Position numbers and translations under genes: made by a program
The notes under the pieces: model-generated
The model's input: the letters and a program-made list of their open reading frames with translations, nothing else
The model's database searches: none
What the model was told of the DNA's origin: nothing
NCBI GenBank assembly: GCA_964499445.1
Contig: CAZCLE010000003.1
Location: forward strand, 1-64,000
Direction of reading: 5' to 3'
Source of the DNA: GCA-2688105 sp964499445
Lineage (GTDB): Bacteria > Chloroflexota > Dehalococcoidia > Dehalococcoidales > GCA-2688105
Length of the DNA: 64,000 nt
Part shown: positions 23,704-31,454 of the stretch, one piece after another
Numbering within the stretch: the stretch's first letter is position 1
Layout of the letters: every line of letters starts with the position of its first letter

Positions 23704-24570
23704 CTGAAGACAAGGTCACTTTTAGCTCAGACTAAGGGGTGGCTGCGCCACTTTGACCTTCAAGCCAGAAAGAGCTTGGGGCAGCATTTCCTTATTGATG
23801 AGGAGGTGCTCAAGCTGGTTACTTCAGCCGCCGAGCTTACCCCTACTGATGTTATTATGGAAATAGGACCCGGTCTTGGTGTGCTGACCAGGGAGCTAGC
23901 CCGGCGGGCCGGCTGGGTGATTACCGTTGAGCTAGATAGCAAGCTGGCTGCCATCCTGAAACAGACATTGGCTTCGGTTAATAATGTTACTATTGTCAAT
24001 GAGGATATACTTAAGATTACCCCGGCAGCCCTGCTTCAGGAGCCGAAGATGGGATTTCCTTCGGCAAAAAGAGGCTACAAGGTGGTGGCTAACCTTCCTT
24101 ATTATATTACCTCACCCGTCCTGCGCCATTTTCTCGAGGCTTCGGTTAAGCCGCAACTAATGGTGGTAATGGTGCAGAAGGAGGTAGCTGAGGTAATTGT
24201 GGCTGAGCCGGGTCAGATGAGTGTGCTGAGTGTCAGCGTGCAACTTTATGGGGAACCAAGAATAATCAGCTATGTGCCGGCTCGGTGTTTTTACCCGCCG
24301 CCAGAGGTTGACTCGGCGATACTGCGGGTGGCTCTATACCCTCAGCCGGCAGCGGCGGTAACCGACACCGGGAGCTTTTTTGAGCTGGTGCGGGCTGGAT
24401 TTAGTGCCTCCCGCAAGCAGATAGGTAACTCTTTAGCTCAAGGTCTGCAATTGCCCAAGACTGAGGTCTTATCCCTATTGGAAAAGGCAGGTATAGTGCC
24501 CCAGCGGCGGGCAGAGACCTTGAGCCTTGACGAGTGGGCACGACTGTGGCAAATTAGGCAGGGGAATTAG
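23704..24570 (+). CDS. rsmA: 16S rRNA dimethyladenosine transferase RsmA, likely CTG start (288 aa)
   Basis: SAM methyltransferase with SLGQHFLIDEEVL, EIGPGLGVLTRELA and NLPYYITSPVLRHFLE, the RsmA/KsgA signatures; it dimethylates A1518 and A1519 of 16S rRNA. Start: GGGGAGG (23691-23697) lies 6 nt before CTG 23704, which gives an N-terminus (KTRSLLAQTKGW) of normal length. The in-frame GTG at 23689 overlaps that ribosome site and lacks one of its own. I therefore favour CTG but cannot exclude GTG 23689. The next gene, ispE, begins 1 nt after its stop. Confidence 0.9.
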   Translation: MKTRSLLAQTKGWLRHFDLQARKSLGQHFLIDEEVLKLVTSAAELTPTDVIMEIGPGLGVLTRELARRAGWVITVELDSKLAAILKQTLASVNNVTIVNEDILKITPAALLQEPKMGFPSAKRGYKVVANLPYYITSPVLRHFLEASVKPQLMVVMVQKEVAEVIVAEPGQMSVLSVSVQLYGEPRIISYVPARCFYPPPEVDSAILRVALYPQPAAAVTDTGSFFELVRAGFSASRKQIGNSLAQGLQLPKTEVLSLLEKAGIVPQRRAETLSLDEWARLWQIRQGN

Positions 24571-24571
24571 C

Positions 24572-25447
24572 ATGCTGACAGTTCTGGCGCCAGCCAAGGT
24601 AAATTTGACCCTTGAGGTCTTGACTAAGCGCCCCGATGGTTTTCACGAAATCCGCAGCGTTATCCAGACGCTCAATCTATGTGATAGCCTTAACTTGCAG
24701 TTAAGTGAAAGTATTGGGATTAAGTCCGGTGCGCCGAACTGGGTTCCAGGGGATAGCCTGGTATCTAAGGCGGTCGGTTTACTTCAGGAGACAACCGGGT
24801 GCCGTAGGGGGGTAACAATTGAGGTCAGGAAGCGTATCCCTTCGGTGTCAGGGCTGGGTGGCGACAGCAGTGATGCCGCCGCTGTCCTGCGCGGACTTAA
24901 TCGGCTCTGGGGATTGGGTTTATCGCTGGAAGAGTTGCTCAGGTTAGCCTGGCAGTTGGGCTCGGATGTAGCCTTCTTTTTTTATGGTGGCACCGCTCTG
25001 CTTGAGGGTAGGGGAGAGAGGGTAACGCCGCTACCCCCGTTGCCTCATCTGTGGGTGGTCCTGATGATGCCGCCGGTGCCTAAGCTTCAGCGGAAAACGG
25101 AACGACTTTATGCCAGCGTGAAGACAAGCCAATATACCGATGGGCAGATTACGGATAGATTGGTGGCATTATTAACCGGGGGAGGTTTGGAGGGGGAGAG
25201 GTTGATAAGCAATGTGTTTAATGTGTTTGACAATTTGGCTCTGGGGAGTTTTTCCGGGCTTGAGGGGTATTGGCAGCAATTTGTGAAAGCCGGAGCCGAG
25301 GAAGTTCACCTGGCTGGCTCAGGACCGGCTCTATTCACCCTGATAAAAGTTCAGGCTCAGGCGGAGGAGATATACAGAAATCTTCAACAACAAGGGCTGG
25401 AGTCTTATTTAACTGAGACATTAGCGGCTATAGAAAAGATAGAATGA
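24572..25447 (+). CDS. ispE: 4-diphosphocytidyl-2-C-methyl-D-erythritol kinase IspE (291 aa)
   Basis: GHMP kinase: APAKVNLTLEVLTKRPDGFHE at the N-terminus, the ATP loop PSVSGLGGDSSDAAAVLRGLN and the late motif AGSGPALFTL. It phosphorylates CDP-methylerythritol in the non-mevalonate isoprenoid pathway, so this organism makes isoprenoids via MEP. The start is ATG 24572 after AGGGGA; an upstream frame inside rsmA is not used. It is coupled to rsmA, a common pairing. Confidence 0.93.
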   Translation: MLTVLAPAKVNLTLEVLTKRPDGFHEIRSVIQTLNLCDSLNLQLSESIGIKSGAPNWVPGDSLVSKAVGLLQETTGCRRGVTIEVRKRIPSVSGLGGDSSDAAAVLRGLNRLWGLGLSLEELLRLAWQLGSDVAFFFYGGTALLEGRGERVTPLPPLPHLWVVLMMPPVPKLQRKTERLYASVKTSQYTDGQITDRLVALLTGGGLEGERLISNVFNVFDNLALGSFSGLEGYWQQFVKAGAEEVHLAGSGPALFTLIKVQAQAEEIYRNLQQQGLESYLTETLAAIEKIE

Positions 25448-25499
25448 AATGCCTATATAATTTATAATTAATTAGACAAACTGATAAGGGAGGTGTCAG

Positions 25500-26003
25500 A
25501 TGGGCAACACCCTGGAAAATCTGCAGGAGGCTTTTGCCGGAGAAAGTCAGGCTAACCGGCGATACCTTTTCTCTGCTGAAAAGGCGGAAAAGGAGGGTCA
25601 TCCCCAGATAGCTAGGCTGTTTCGGGCAACGGCTGAGGCGGAGACGGTTCATGCTCGTAACCATCTTGAAGTTATGGGTGGCATTAGGTCAACCAGGGAT
25701 AATCTGGGGGAAGCCATCAAAGGCGAACACCACGAATTCACCGAAATGTACCCCGGTTTCATTGAGCAGGCGAAAGCCGAGGGTAATAATGGGGCGGAGA
25801 CCAGCTTCTACTATGCCAATGCGGTTGAGAAAATCCACTACAACCTGTACCAGCAGGCGCTTGATGCCCTTGGGACGGGGCAGAAGTTAAAAGATGAGTC
25901 GTACTATGTCTGCCAGGTCTGCGGCTATACTGTCGCCGGGGAAGCTCCCAAGCACTGTCCCATGTGTGGTGCCCCCGGCGATAAGTTCAAGCGGGTAGAG
26001 TAG
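25500..26003 (+). CDS. Rubrerythrin (167 aa)
   Basis: The N-terminal ferritin-like four-helix bundle has di-iron ligands in EAFAGESQANRRYL and AEAETVHARNHLEVM, followed by AVEKIHYNLYQQAL. It is joined to a C-terminal rubredoxin-like domain with CQVCGYTVAGEAPKHCPMCGAPGDKF. It reduces peroxide using electrons from rubredoxin and is a hallmark of anaerobes coping with oxygen. Strong GGGAGG site before ATG 25500. Single gene; no PerR gene nearby. Confidence 0.95.
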   Translation: MGNTLENLQEAFAGESQANRRYLFSAEKAEKEGHPQIARLFRATAEAETVHARNHLEVMGGIRSTRDNLGEAIKGEHHEFTEMYPGFIEQAKAEGNNGAETSFYYANAVEKIHYNLYQQALDALGTGQKLKDESYYVCQVCGYTVAGEAPKHCPMCGAPGDKFKRVE

Positions 26004-26020
26004 GGATGAGAGGTTCTTTT

Positions 26021-26113
26021 CCATAGGGGATTAAAAGGGGCGGAGCCCCTTTAATAAATTCCCTCCCTCTCCCCTTCACAAGGGGAGAGGGATAAAGGGT
26101 GAGGGGTTGTTAA
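26021..26113. repeat. Dispersed intergenic repeat, partial copy D
   Basis: Contains AAAGGGGCGGAGCCCCTTT (hairpin) followed by CCCTCTCCCCTTCACAAGGGGAGAGGG and GGATAAAGGGTGAGGGGTT. These are the G/C-rich modules seen in copies A-C, but without the TCATTGYGAGG module. It fills the gap between rubrerythrin and the convergent nucleotidyltransferase. Confidence 0.7.
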
Positions 26114-26134
26114 GTAATTCGGGGAGTAGGCGAC

Positions 26135-27385
26135 TCACCGATGCTTCATCCACCCCTTAACCAGTTCCACCTCCCCCTTTTTGCTGCTTACCTTGCCGTC
26201 CAGTCTGGCTTCGTGTAACTGCTCCAGGATTTCTTTGATGCGGGGGCTGGGGGGTATGCCCATTCTTAATAGGTCGTTGCCGGTAAGGGCTGGCTTGACA
26301 TAACGAAGCTTACTGAGAAATAGCTGGATGTGCCGGCGGGCTACCGGGGAGTCGCTAGCTAACGAATTGACGGTAATGGCTGGTGTGGGGTAGCCGTGAA
26401 GGAGGTGGTAAATACTGCTCGGGGTAAGTTCGGGGTCAGCCAGTGACTTAAGTTTGGTTTTGATATTAAGAGAGTCCCTGAGGGTTTGGGCTATCGGCTT
26501 AGATAGCTTGAGGTATGAAATTAGTTGCTCGCTTTCTTTGTCACTCAGATGATAAATGAGCAGAGCCAGGTAAAGTCCCATTGGTAGTGGGTTGGGGGAG
26601 GTTAGCCGCCGGGCCTGCTCAAATTTTTCCACCAGCCAGCCATTGCCCTTAAGGGCGGGGTGCAACCTCTGAAGGACAGCGAGTTCTTCAGCCCGGCGCA
26701 AGACTTTCTCCGGGCGTTCCTCCCCAAATATACATTCCAGCTCATAGCGTATTCGGTCGCCGCTGATAGTATCCAGCCTGGGTATATCCCGTTTAAGTAG
26801 TTCAAGGGTGTTTCTTTCCAGCTGGAAGTTGAGCCGTTGCTCGTAGCGGAGCCCTCGCCAAATACGGGTGGCATCATCGGTAAAGCTCTTCTCATGTAAA
26901 ATGCGGATGAGTTTATGCTCAAGGTCATCCCTGCCCCCATACAGGTCAATCAGTTCGCCGTAGAGGCCGGGGTTGAGGCAAACAGCCATGGCGTTGATGG
27001 TGAAGTCGCGACGGAACAGGTCGCTGGTCAGGGAGCCGGGCTTCACGCTGGGCAGGGCTCCGGGCCTGGCGTAGGTCTCGGAGCGGGCGGTGGTCAGGTC
27101 AACACTCCATTCATCCCACTGGAGTTTAGCCGTATTGAAGCGGGGGTGGGTGGTGATTTTCCCCTGATTAATCTGGATTAGCTGGTGTGCCAGGTCTATG
27201 GCATCGCCTTCCACCACCAGGTCGAGGTCAAAATTAGGTTTTCCCAGGAGCAGGTCACGAACCACACCGCCGACAAGGTACAGGTTCTGTCCTTGCGTAA
27301 GCTTACCGGCTGTCTGCATAAAGTTGACCAGCTCGGCGGGTAGCTGTTTTTCGATTTTATTGGCTAGGTTAATAATCTCGGTCAT
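26135..27385 (-). CDS. CCA tRNA nucleotidyltransferase / poly(A) polymerase family protein (416 aa)
   Basis: Class II nucleotidyltransferase head: LVGGVVRDLLLGKPNFDLDLVVEG (GG and DxD motifs), then RRDFTINAMAVCL and the RIWRGLRYEQRLNFQLE helix region. It adds or repairs the CCA end of tRNAs, or A-adds in bacteria with split enzymes; family alone does not decide. The C-terminal half is helical, and a partial HD-like region is not obvious. The tRNA-Gly gene in this window encodes its own CCA, so a repair role is likely. Confidence 0.85.
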   Translation of the reverse strand: MTEIINLANKIEKQLPAELVNFMQTAGKLTQGQNLYLVGGVVRDLLLGKPNFDLDLVVEGDAIDLAHQLIQINQGKITTHPRFNTAKLQWDEWSVDLTTARSETYARPGALPSVKPGSLTSDLFRRDFTINAMAVCLNPGLYGELIDLYGGRDDLEHKLIRILHEKSFTDDATRIWRGLRYEQRLNFQLERNTLELLKRDIPRLDTISGDRIRYELECIFGEERPEKVLRRAEELAVLQRLHPALKGNGWLVEKFEQARRLTSPNPLPMGLYLALLIYHLSDKESEQLISYLKLSKPIAQTLRDSLNIKTKLKSLADPELTPSSIYHLLHGYPTPAITVNSLASDSPVARRHIQLFLSKLRYVKPALTGNDLLRMGIPPSPRIKEILEQLHEARLDGKVSSKKGEVELVKGWMKHR

Positions 27386-27457
27386 TTTCGTCGGTTACCT
27401 GCTAGCCCGAATTATAGCACAGGTTGTTGCTGAGTTCATTGGTGGGTGGTCTGTTGT

Positions 27458-28372
27458 CTATGTCAGATAGATAATGGTTATGCCGCCGATAATCATGGCG
27501 GTAGCCACGAGCCGCAATGCCAGCATCCCTTTACCGGGCTGCCATTCTAAGAACATGGGCGAGACGCGGCTCAGGATAAGGGCGAATATAACCACGAAGA
27601 TAGGGCGGCTGCCAATAATAGTCGAGACCAGAGATACTGGTCCTCTCTCTATCGCCCAGAGTAATAGTACTATTCCCCCTAGGGCTAAAGTCTCATTGAA
27701 AGCGAGCAGACCCATAGCCGAGTTCCTTCGTTTCATGTTACTCAACTGGCTGAGGATGTGGGGACGTATTGAGATTAGCAAGAAGATACCCGACAGGCAG
27801 AATCCGCCGACCCAGGACATATTCCAGAATGAGATGTAGGCCAGGGCGTACTTACTGGCTATGTCGGCTAGGGCAAAAAACAGGCTGGAACCGAAAAGGA
27901 GGAGGAGTGGTTTGCTCAGCCAGGTGGTAGCGCCAGATGGGCTCTGTTTAACCGATATTATTACTGCCCCGGCGACCACCATAATTATTGCCAGCCACCT
28001 TAGGTAACCAAGGCTCTCCCCCAGTAACGGCACCGCCATAATGGCTACGAAAATGGGGTAGGTATAGACTACGGGTATAACCCGTGATACCTCCTCTCTC
28101 ATCATGGTGTAGAGCATGATGGTGGCGGCGGCGGTGCGGAGTATGCCTGAGGCCACCGCTGCCAGTACCGGCCATAGGGCAGTGCCCTCAGGTAATGGAA
28201 AAAGAGTAAATAGTATCCAGCTGTAAATTAGATGAACGATGCCCACCGGCAGCAGGAATGCTCGTAAGCCTGGCATTCGTTTGGTGAGGAGGTGGCTGTC
28301 AATTATATTCACTACCCCGAGGATAGCTGCACCCAGTATTGCGGTGTTAATCCAGCTCAACAGTATTGGCAC
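27458..28372 (-). CDS. EamA/DMT-family transporter (304 aa)
   Basis: Ten hydrophobic helices in two repeats of five, with the EamA-type ends (LLGESLGYLRWLAIIMVVAGAVIIS in the first half and the final ALRLVATAMIIGGITIIYL). Typical drug/metabolite exporter of the inner membrane; the substrate cannot be predicted. It lies 73 bp upstream of the nucleotidyltransferase gene on the same strand, possibly the same transcript. The C-terminal repeat is slightly atypical in that the last loop is Pro-poor. Confidence 0.82.
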   Translation of the reverse strand: MPILLSWINTAILGAAILGVVNIIDSHLLTKRMPGLRAFLLPVGIVHLIYSWILFTLFPLPEGTALWPVLAAVASGILRTAAATIMLYTMMREEVSRVIPVVYTYPIFVAIMAVPLLGESLGYLRWLAIIMVVAGAVIISVKQSPSGATTWLSKPLLLLFGSSLFFALADIASKYALAYISFWNMSWVGGFCLSGIFLLISIRPHILSQLSNMKRRNSAMGLLAFNETLALGGIVLLLWAIERGPVSLVSTIIGSRPIFVVIFALILSRVSPMFLEWQPGKGMLALRLVATAMIIGGITIIYLT

Positions 28373-28454
28373 TCACTTCTAGGGAAATAATCAACACCAT
28401 AGCATACAACTGTGTCGGGTTAAATGCAAAGCTTTCTGTTTGTTGAGATTGTTT

Positions 28455-28780
28455 ATCAACCTCACCCCCTTTAGATTAGCCTCATGTCATTGCGAGGTAC
28501 AAAGTACCGAAGCAATCTCAAGAGACAACACAGATTTTTATTAGGTAACCCCATCCCCTTTATCCCCTTCCCCTTGATAAGGGGATGGGGAAGGACATAG
28601 AAAAGAGGGGCAACGCCCCTCTAAGACTCCCCATATAAGAATATTAGGGGCAACGCCCCTCTAAGACTCCCCATTATTTGCTCTTCAAAATAAAGGAGAG
28701 GGGGAGTTTTTTGTTAAAAGGGGCTCCGCCCCCTCTTAGACTCCCCATATAAGAATATTAGGGGCTCCGCCCCTTCAAAC
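28455..28780 (+). repeat. Dispersed intergenic repeat, copy C, with hairpin pairs
   Basis: 28455-28552 matches copy A (ATCAACCTCACCCCCTTTAG, TCATGTCATTGCGAGG, ACCGAAGCAATCTCAAGAG, AGGTAACCCC). It runs into CCATCCCCTTTATCCCC with CCCCTTGATAAGGGG (28571-28585). Then come four short hairpins, AGGGGC-AAC-GCCCCT at about 28606 and 28646 and GGGGCTCCGCCCC at about 28720 and 28761, each pair spaced about 40 bp apart by CTAAGACTCCCCATATAAGA. No gene lies in 28373-28850. Confidence 0.85.
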
Positions 28781-28810
28781 TTCCCTTGACAAACGACCTT
28801 TGTCTATTGG

Positions 28811-28839
28811 TTGTTATTTGTTGGGTATTTGCCTATAAT
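28811..28839 (+). promoter_or_regulatory. Promoter of the UPF0200-dCMP deaminase genes, very short leader
   Basis: TTGTTA (28811-28816), 17 nt spacer, TATAAT (28834-28839). Transcription should start near 28846, only about 5 nt before ATG 28851, and there is no ribosome site, so the mRNA may be near-leaderless. Confidence 0.5.
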
Positions 28840-28850
28840 GAAGCCTATAT

Positions 28851-29393
28851 ATGAAAGTGGTGTCAATTGTCGGCATGGCTGGCTCTGGCAAATCAGAGGT
28901 AGCCAGAGTATTTGAGGAAAGTGGCTTTATTCGAATAAGATTCGGCGATATAACTGATGAGGAAGTAAAAAAGAGGGGCTTGGAGTTAACGGAGAAGAAT
29001 GAGCGCTACATTAGAGAACTCCTCAGACAAGAGAACGGGATGCCGGCTTATGCTAAACTGAATCTACCCCGAATTGATTCGGCGCGGGAACATTCGGATG
29101 TGGTAATTGATGGTCTTTATTCCTGGGAGGAATATACCTTTCTGAAAGATTATTATGGAGGAGACTTTTATGTAGTGGCAGTTTGGGCGTCGCCGAAAAC
29201 AAGGTATGCTCGGCTGAGCAGTAGATTAAACCGGAGGCTGACAGAGGAAGAGGCGTCCAGTCGGGATAGGGCAGAACTAGAGAATATTAATAAGGGCGGA
29301 CCGATTGCTATGGCGGACTTCACCATTATCAATGAGTCCTCCCTGGAAAGTCTAAGGGAGGAAGCCAAAAAGATTCTGGCTAAGTTAAGATGA
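28851..29393 (+). CDS. UPF0200-like P-loop kinase / dephospho-CoA kinase-related protein (180 aa)
   Basis: Starts with the P-loop SIVGMAGSGKSEVARVFEESGF and continues IRFGDITDEEVKKRGLELTEKNERYIRELLRQENG, the pattern of archaeal UPF0200 proteins related to adenylate and dephospho-CoA kinases. DGLYSWEEY and ASPKTRYARLSSR complete the nucleotide-kinase fold. The substrate is not known. The gene overlaps the next one (dCMP deaminase) by 4 nt, so a role in nucleotide metabolism is a reasonable inference. It is one of several archaeal-type genes in the window. Confidence 0.8.
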   Translation: MKVVSIVGMAGSGKSEVARVFEESGFIRIRFGDITDEEVKKRGLELTEKNERYIRELLRQENGMPAYAKLNLPRIDSAREHSDVVIDGLYSWEEYTFLKDYYGGDFYVVAVWASPKTRYARLSSRLNRRLTEEEASSRDRAELENINKGGPIAMADFTIINESSLESLREEAKKILAKLR

Positions 29394-29872
29394 AGAAGGC
29401 GACCAGACCAGACATTGATGAGTATTTTCTGAAAATAGCCTCAGTGGTAGCCGAGCGCTCAACCTGTCGCCGGCACCACGTAGGGGCAGTGGCGGTAAGG
29501 AATAAACACATGCTGGCTACGGGTTACAATGGTGCCCCTTCCGGGGCTAAGGACTGCCTTGAGCTTGGTTGTCTACGGGATGAACTGAATATTCCATCAG
29601 GGGAAAGGCAGGAAATATGCCGTGGCATTCATGCTGAGCAAAATGTAATCATTCAAGCCACCCTCCACGGCGTCAGCCTTGAAGGGAGCACCATTTATGC
29701 TACCCATACGCCATGTGTACTGTGTGCCAAGATGCTGGTGAATGCCAGAATAAAGCGGTATGTCAGCTTTGGCAAGTATAACGATGATATGTTTGTTGAC
29801 TTATTTAAGGAGGCTGGTGTAGAGTTTGATATGAAGAAGACGCCGCCTTCCCGAATAAGCTATCTAGAATGA
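29390..29872 (+). CDS. dCMP deaminase family protein (160 aa)
   Basis: Zinc-dependent cytidine/deoxycytidylate deaminase fold: RHHVGAVAVRNKHMLATGYNGAPSG, the zinc/catalytic motif GIHAEQNVIIQA (His and Glu) and the PCxxC pair in TPCVLCAKMLVNARI. It converts dCMP to dUMP for thymidylate synthesis; ComEB-type annotations refer to the same fold. It overlaps the upstream kinase-like gene by 4 nt and fits with the dUTPase-like gene at 30816, together forming a dUMP supply set. Confidence 0.9.
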   Translation: MKKATRPDIDEYFLKIASVVAERSTCRRHHVGAVAVRNKHMLATGYNGAPSGAKDCLELGCLRDELNIPSGERQEICRGIHAEQNVIIQATLHGVSLEGSTIYATHTPCVLCAKMLVNARIKRYVSFGKYNDDMFVDLFKEAGVEFDMKKTPPSRISYLE

Positions 29873-29898
29873 TATCCTGACGGTGGTTGATTGGGATT

Positions 29899-30813
29899 AT
29901 GTCGATACTGCATGCTAAGGTGATTGTTAATCCGGTGGCGGGAGCCTACGCAACGCGAAGGAAGTGGCCTCGCATTAATAAGCTGCTAAGGCATGTTGGT
30001 CTATCGTTTGATTATGAATTTACTGAAGGTGTAGGGCATGCCGTAGAGCTAGCCAGGGTTGCCGCCAGTGATGGTTATCGATATGTGGTGGCGGTAGGCG
30101 GTGATGGGACGGTGAACGAGGTGGCTAATGGCATACTTCATTCAGCGGGTTCAGTTAATACCATTCTTGGCGTAGTAAGCACCGGAACCGGGGGTGATTT
30201 TGTGCGTTCGGTAGGTATTCCTCGGGATTATACCGGTGCTTGTTCATGCTTGACTAGCTCACGAAGGTTGTTAATTGATGTCGGCGTGGTTGAATACCAG
30301 AGTAAGGGACAATCCCGGCAACGCTTTTTTGTAAATGCGGCTGGTGTGGGCTTTGATGCGGCGGTTGTGGAGACTACCGAACGCTTGCCCAAATATTTTG
30401 GTGGCACCGTTCCTTATCTGGTAGGGTTGCTCAGGTCTCTGGTTGGCTATAGAAACAAATCTGTCGTCCTGAAGGTGGGAGGTAAGGTTGAGGCTAAGCG
30501 TATCTTGAGTGTGGTGGTAGCTAACGGGGGCTATTTGGGGGGAGGGATGCATATAGCACCTGAAGCTGAGCTTGATGATGGTCTACTGGATTTGATAGTT
30601 ATTGGTGATGTAGGTAAGTTTGAGCTGCTGAAGGCGTTGCCAATGGTATATAAGGGAACCCATATTACCCATCCTAAAGTCAGCATGGGCAAGGCAACGC
30701 ATATTACCATTGAATCCTCGGAGCGATTTCTGGTGCATGCCGATGGTGAATTGTTGGGGGAAGGTCCGGCATCCTTCTGGCTGACGCCGGCGGCTTTGAG
30801 TATCGTGGCGTAA
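29899..30813 (+). CDS. Diacylglycerol/sphingosine-type lipid kinase (304 aa)
   Basis: DAGK catalytic domain: KVIVNPVAG, then VGGDGTVNEVANGIL (the GGDGT motif), STGTGGDFVRSVG and a C-terminal half with NGGYLGGGMHIAPEAELDDGLLDLIVIG, as in YegS/DgkB proteins. It phosphorylates a lipid hydroxyl, likely diacylglycerol or an undecaprenol-like substrate. I take ATG 29899; TTG 29887 is in frame but has no better ribosome site. It is convergent with the dUTPase-like gene, with 2 nt between stops. Confidence 0.87.
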   Translation: MSILHAKVIVNPVAGAYATRRKWPRINKLLRHVGLSFDYEFTEGVGHAVELARVAASDGYRYVVAVGGDGTVNEVANGILHSAGSVNTILGVVSTGTGGDFVRSVGIPRDYTGACSCLTSSRRLLIDVGVVEYQSKGQSRQRFFVNAAGVGFDAAVVETTERLPKYFGGTVPYLVGLLRSLVGYRNKSVVLKVGGKVEAKRILSVVVANGGYLGGGMHIAPEAELDDGLLDLIVIGDVGKFELLKALPMVYKGTHITHPKVSMGKATHITIESSERFLVHADGELLGEGPASFWLTPAALSIVA

Positions 30814-30815
30814 AA

Positions 30816-31331
30816 TCAATCTATGTTTTCTCTTTGATAGGCTCCGTGGTAGCCTTCGGTTTCCTGGGTTAGCTGCAGGAAAACAATTTGCACAATTCTG
30901 GCATTCCTCTGCAGGCGAAATCCTTGAGGGTTATAGACCACCATAAGAGACTGGGAACGACCGGAGTAGCCGGCGTCCCATACCGCCGTATCTACCGTGA
31001 CACCACAACGAAGCAGGCTTGACCTCGGTCTGGCTAGTGCCATAACATCCTTGGGTAGGTGGACAATCTCGTTAAAGGTAACAATATAGGCACCGGGTAT
31101 CAGGTCAATAAAATCCAGCCCATCAAACACCAACGGAGCTAAATCAGACACCAGCCTCTGGCTGTCGTTAATGGCTATTTTACCGCCTGACTGGGGCAAG
31201 GCTATCTGGCGCAGGGTGAGGTCAATGCCATTAGGTTGAAGCTGTTGTTCAAGGTTAATGTAGCCTTCTATCAGAGGTGGCTTTTGCTGTAGTAACCGAC
31301 GAATATCCGGCTGGGATAAGATGACCGCCAT
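30816..31331 (-). CDS. Archaeal-type dUTPase / Dcd-fold protein lacking the deaminase glutamate (171 aa)
   Basis: The sequence has the dCTP deaminase/dUTPase trimeric fold: ILSQPDIRRLL, GIDLTLRQIALP, LARPRSSLLRCGVTVDTAVWDAGYSGRSQSL, VVYNPQGFRLQRNARIVQIVFLQL. In dCTP deaminases the strand after the DPGF/Y region carries a catalytic Glu (LEF/LEL); here it reads QSLMVVYN, so deamination is unlikely. This version matches archaeal-type dUTPases, which hydrolyse dUTP to dUMP. ATG 31331 gives the usual N-terminus; ATG 31343 is the alternative. No clear ribosome site for either. Confidence 0.78.
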   Translation of the reverse strand: MAVILSQPDIRRLLQQKPPLIEGYINLEQQLQPNGIDLTLRQIALPQSGGKIAINDSQRLVSDLAPLVFDGLDFIDLIPGAYIVTFNEIVHLPKDVMALARPRSSLLRCGVTVDTAVWDAGYSGRSQSLMVVYNPQGFRLQRNARIVQIVFLQLTQETEGYHGAYQRENID

Positions 31332-31358
31332 GGTATCAAGCATTTTACCATATGGTTA

Positions 31359-31387
31359 TTGTAAAAGATAAATAAGTGCTCTATAAT
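31359..31387 (+). promoter_or_regulatory. Promoter of the degV-family gene
   Basis: TTGTAA (31359-31364), 17 nt, TATAAT (31382-31387), about 70 nt before ATG 31455, which has a GGAGGGAAGGAGA ribosome site. Confidence 0.55.
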
Positions 31388-31454
31388 AACTTAACCAATT
31401 TCAGGCTTGATAAATAGAAATTAGTAATCTGGTTGAAGGAGGGAAGGAGAAATT

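Noticed and set aside
28604..28774. CRISPR-like short repeats
   Set aside because: Hairpins occur in two pairs with conserved linkers, not repeats with unique spacers; no cas genes.
30816..31331. dCTP deaminase
   Set aside because: The catalytic glutamate position is not Glu.
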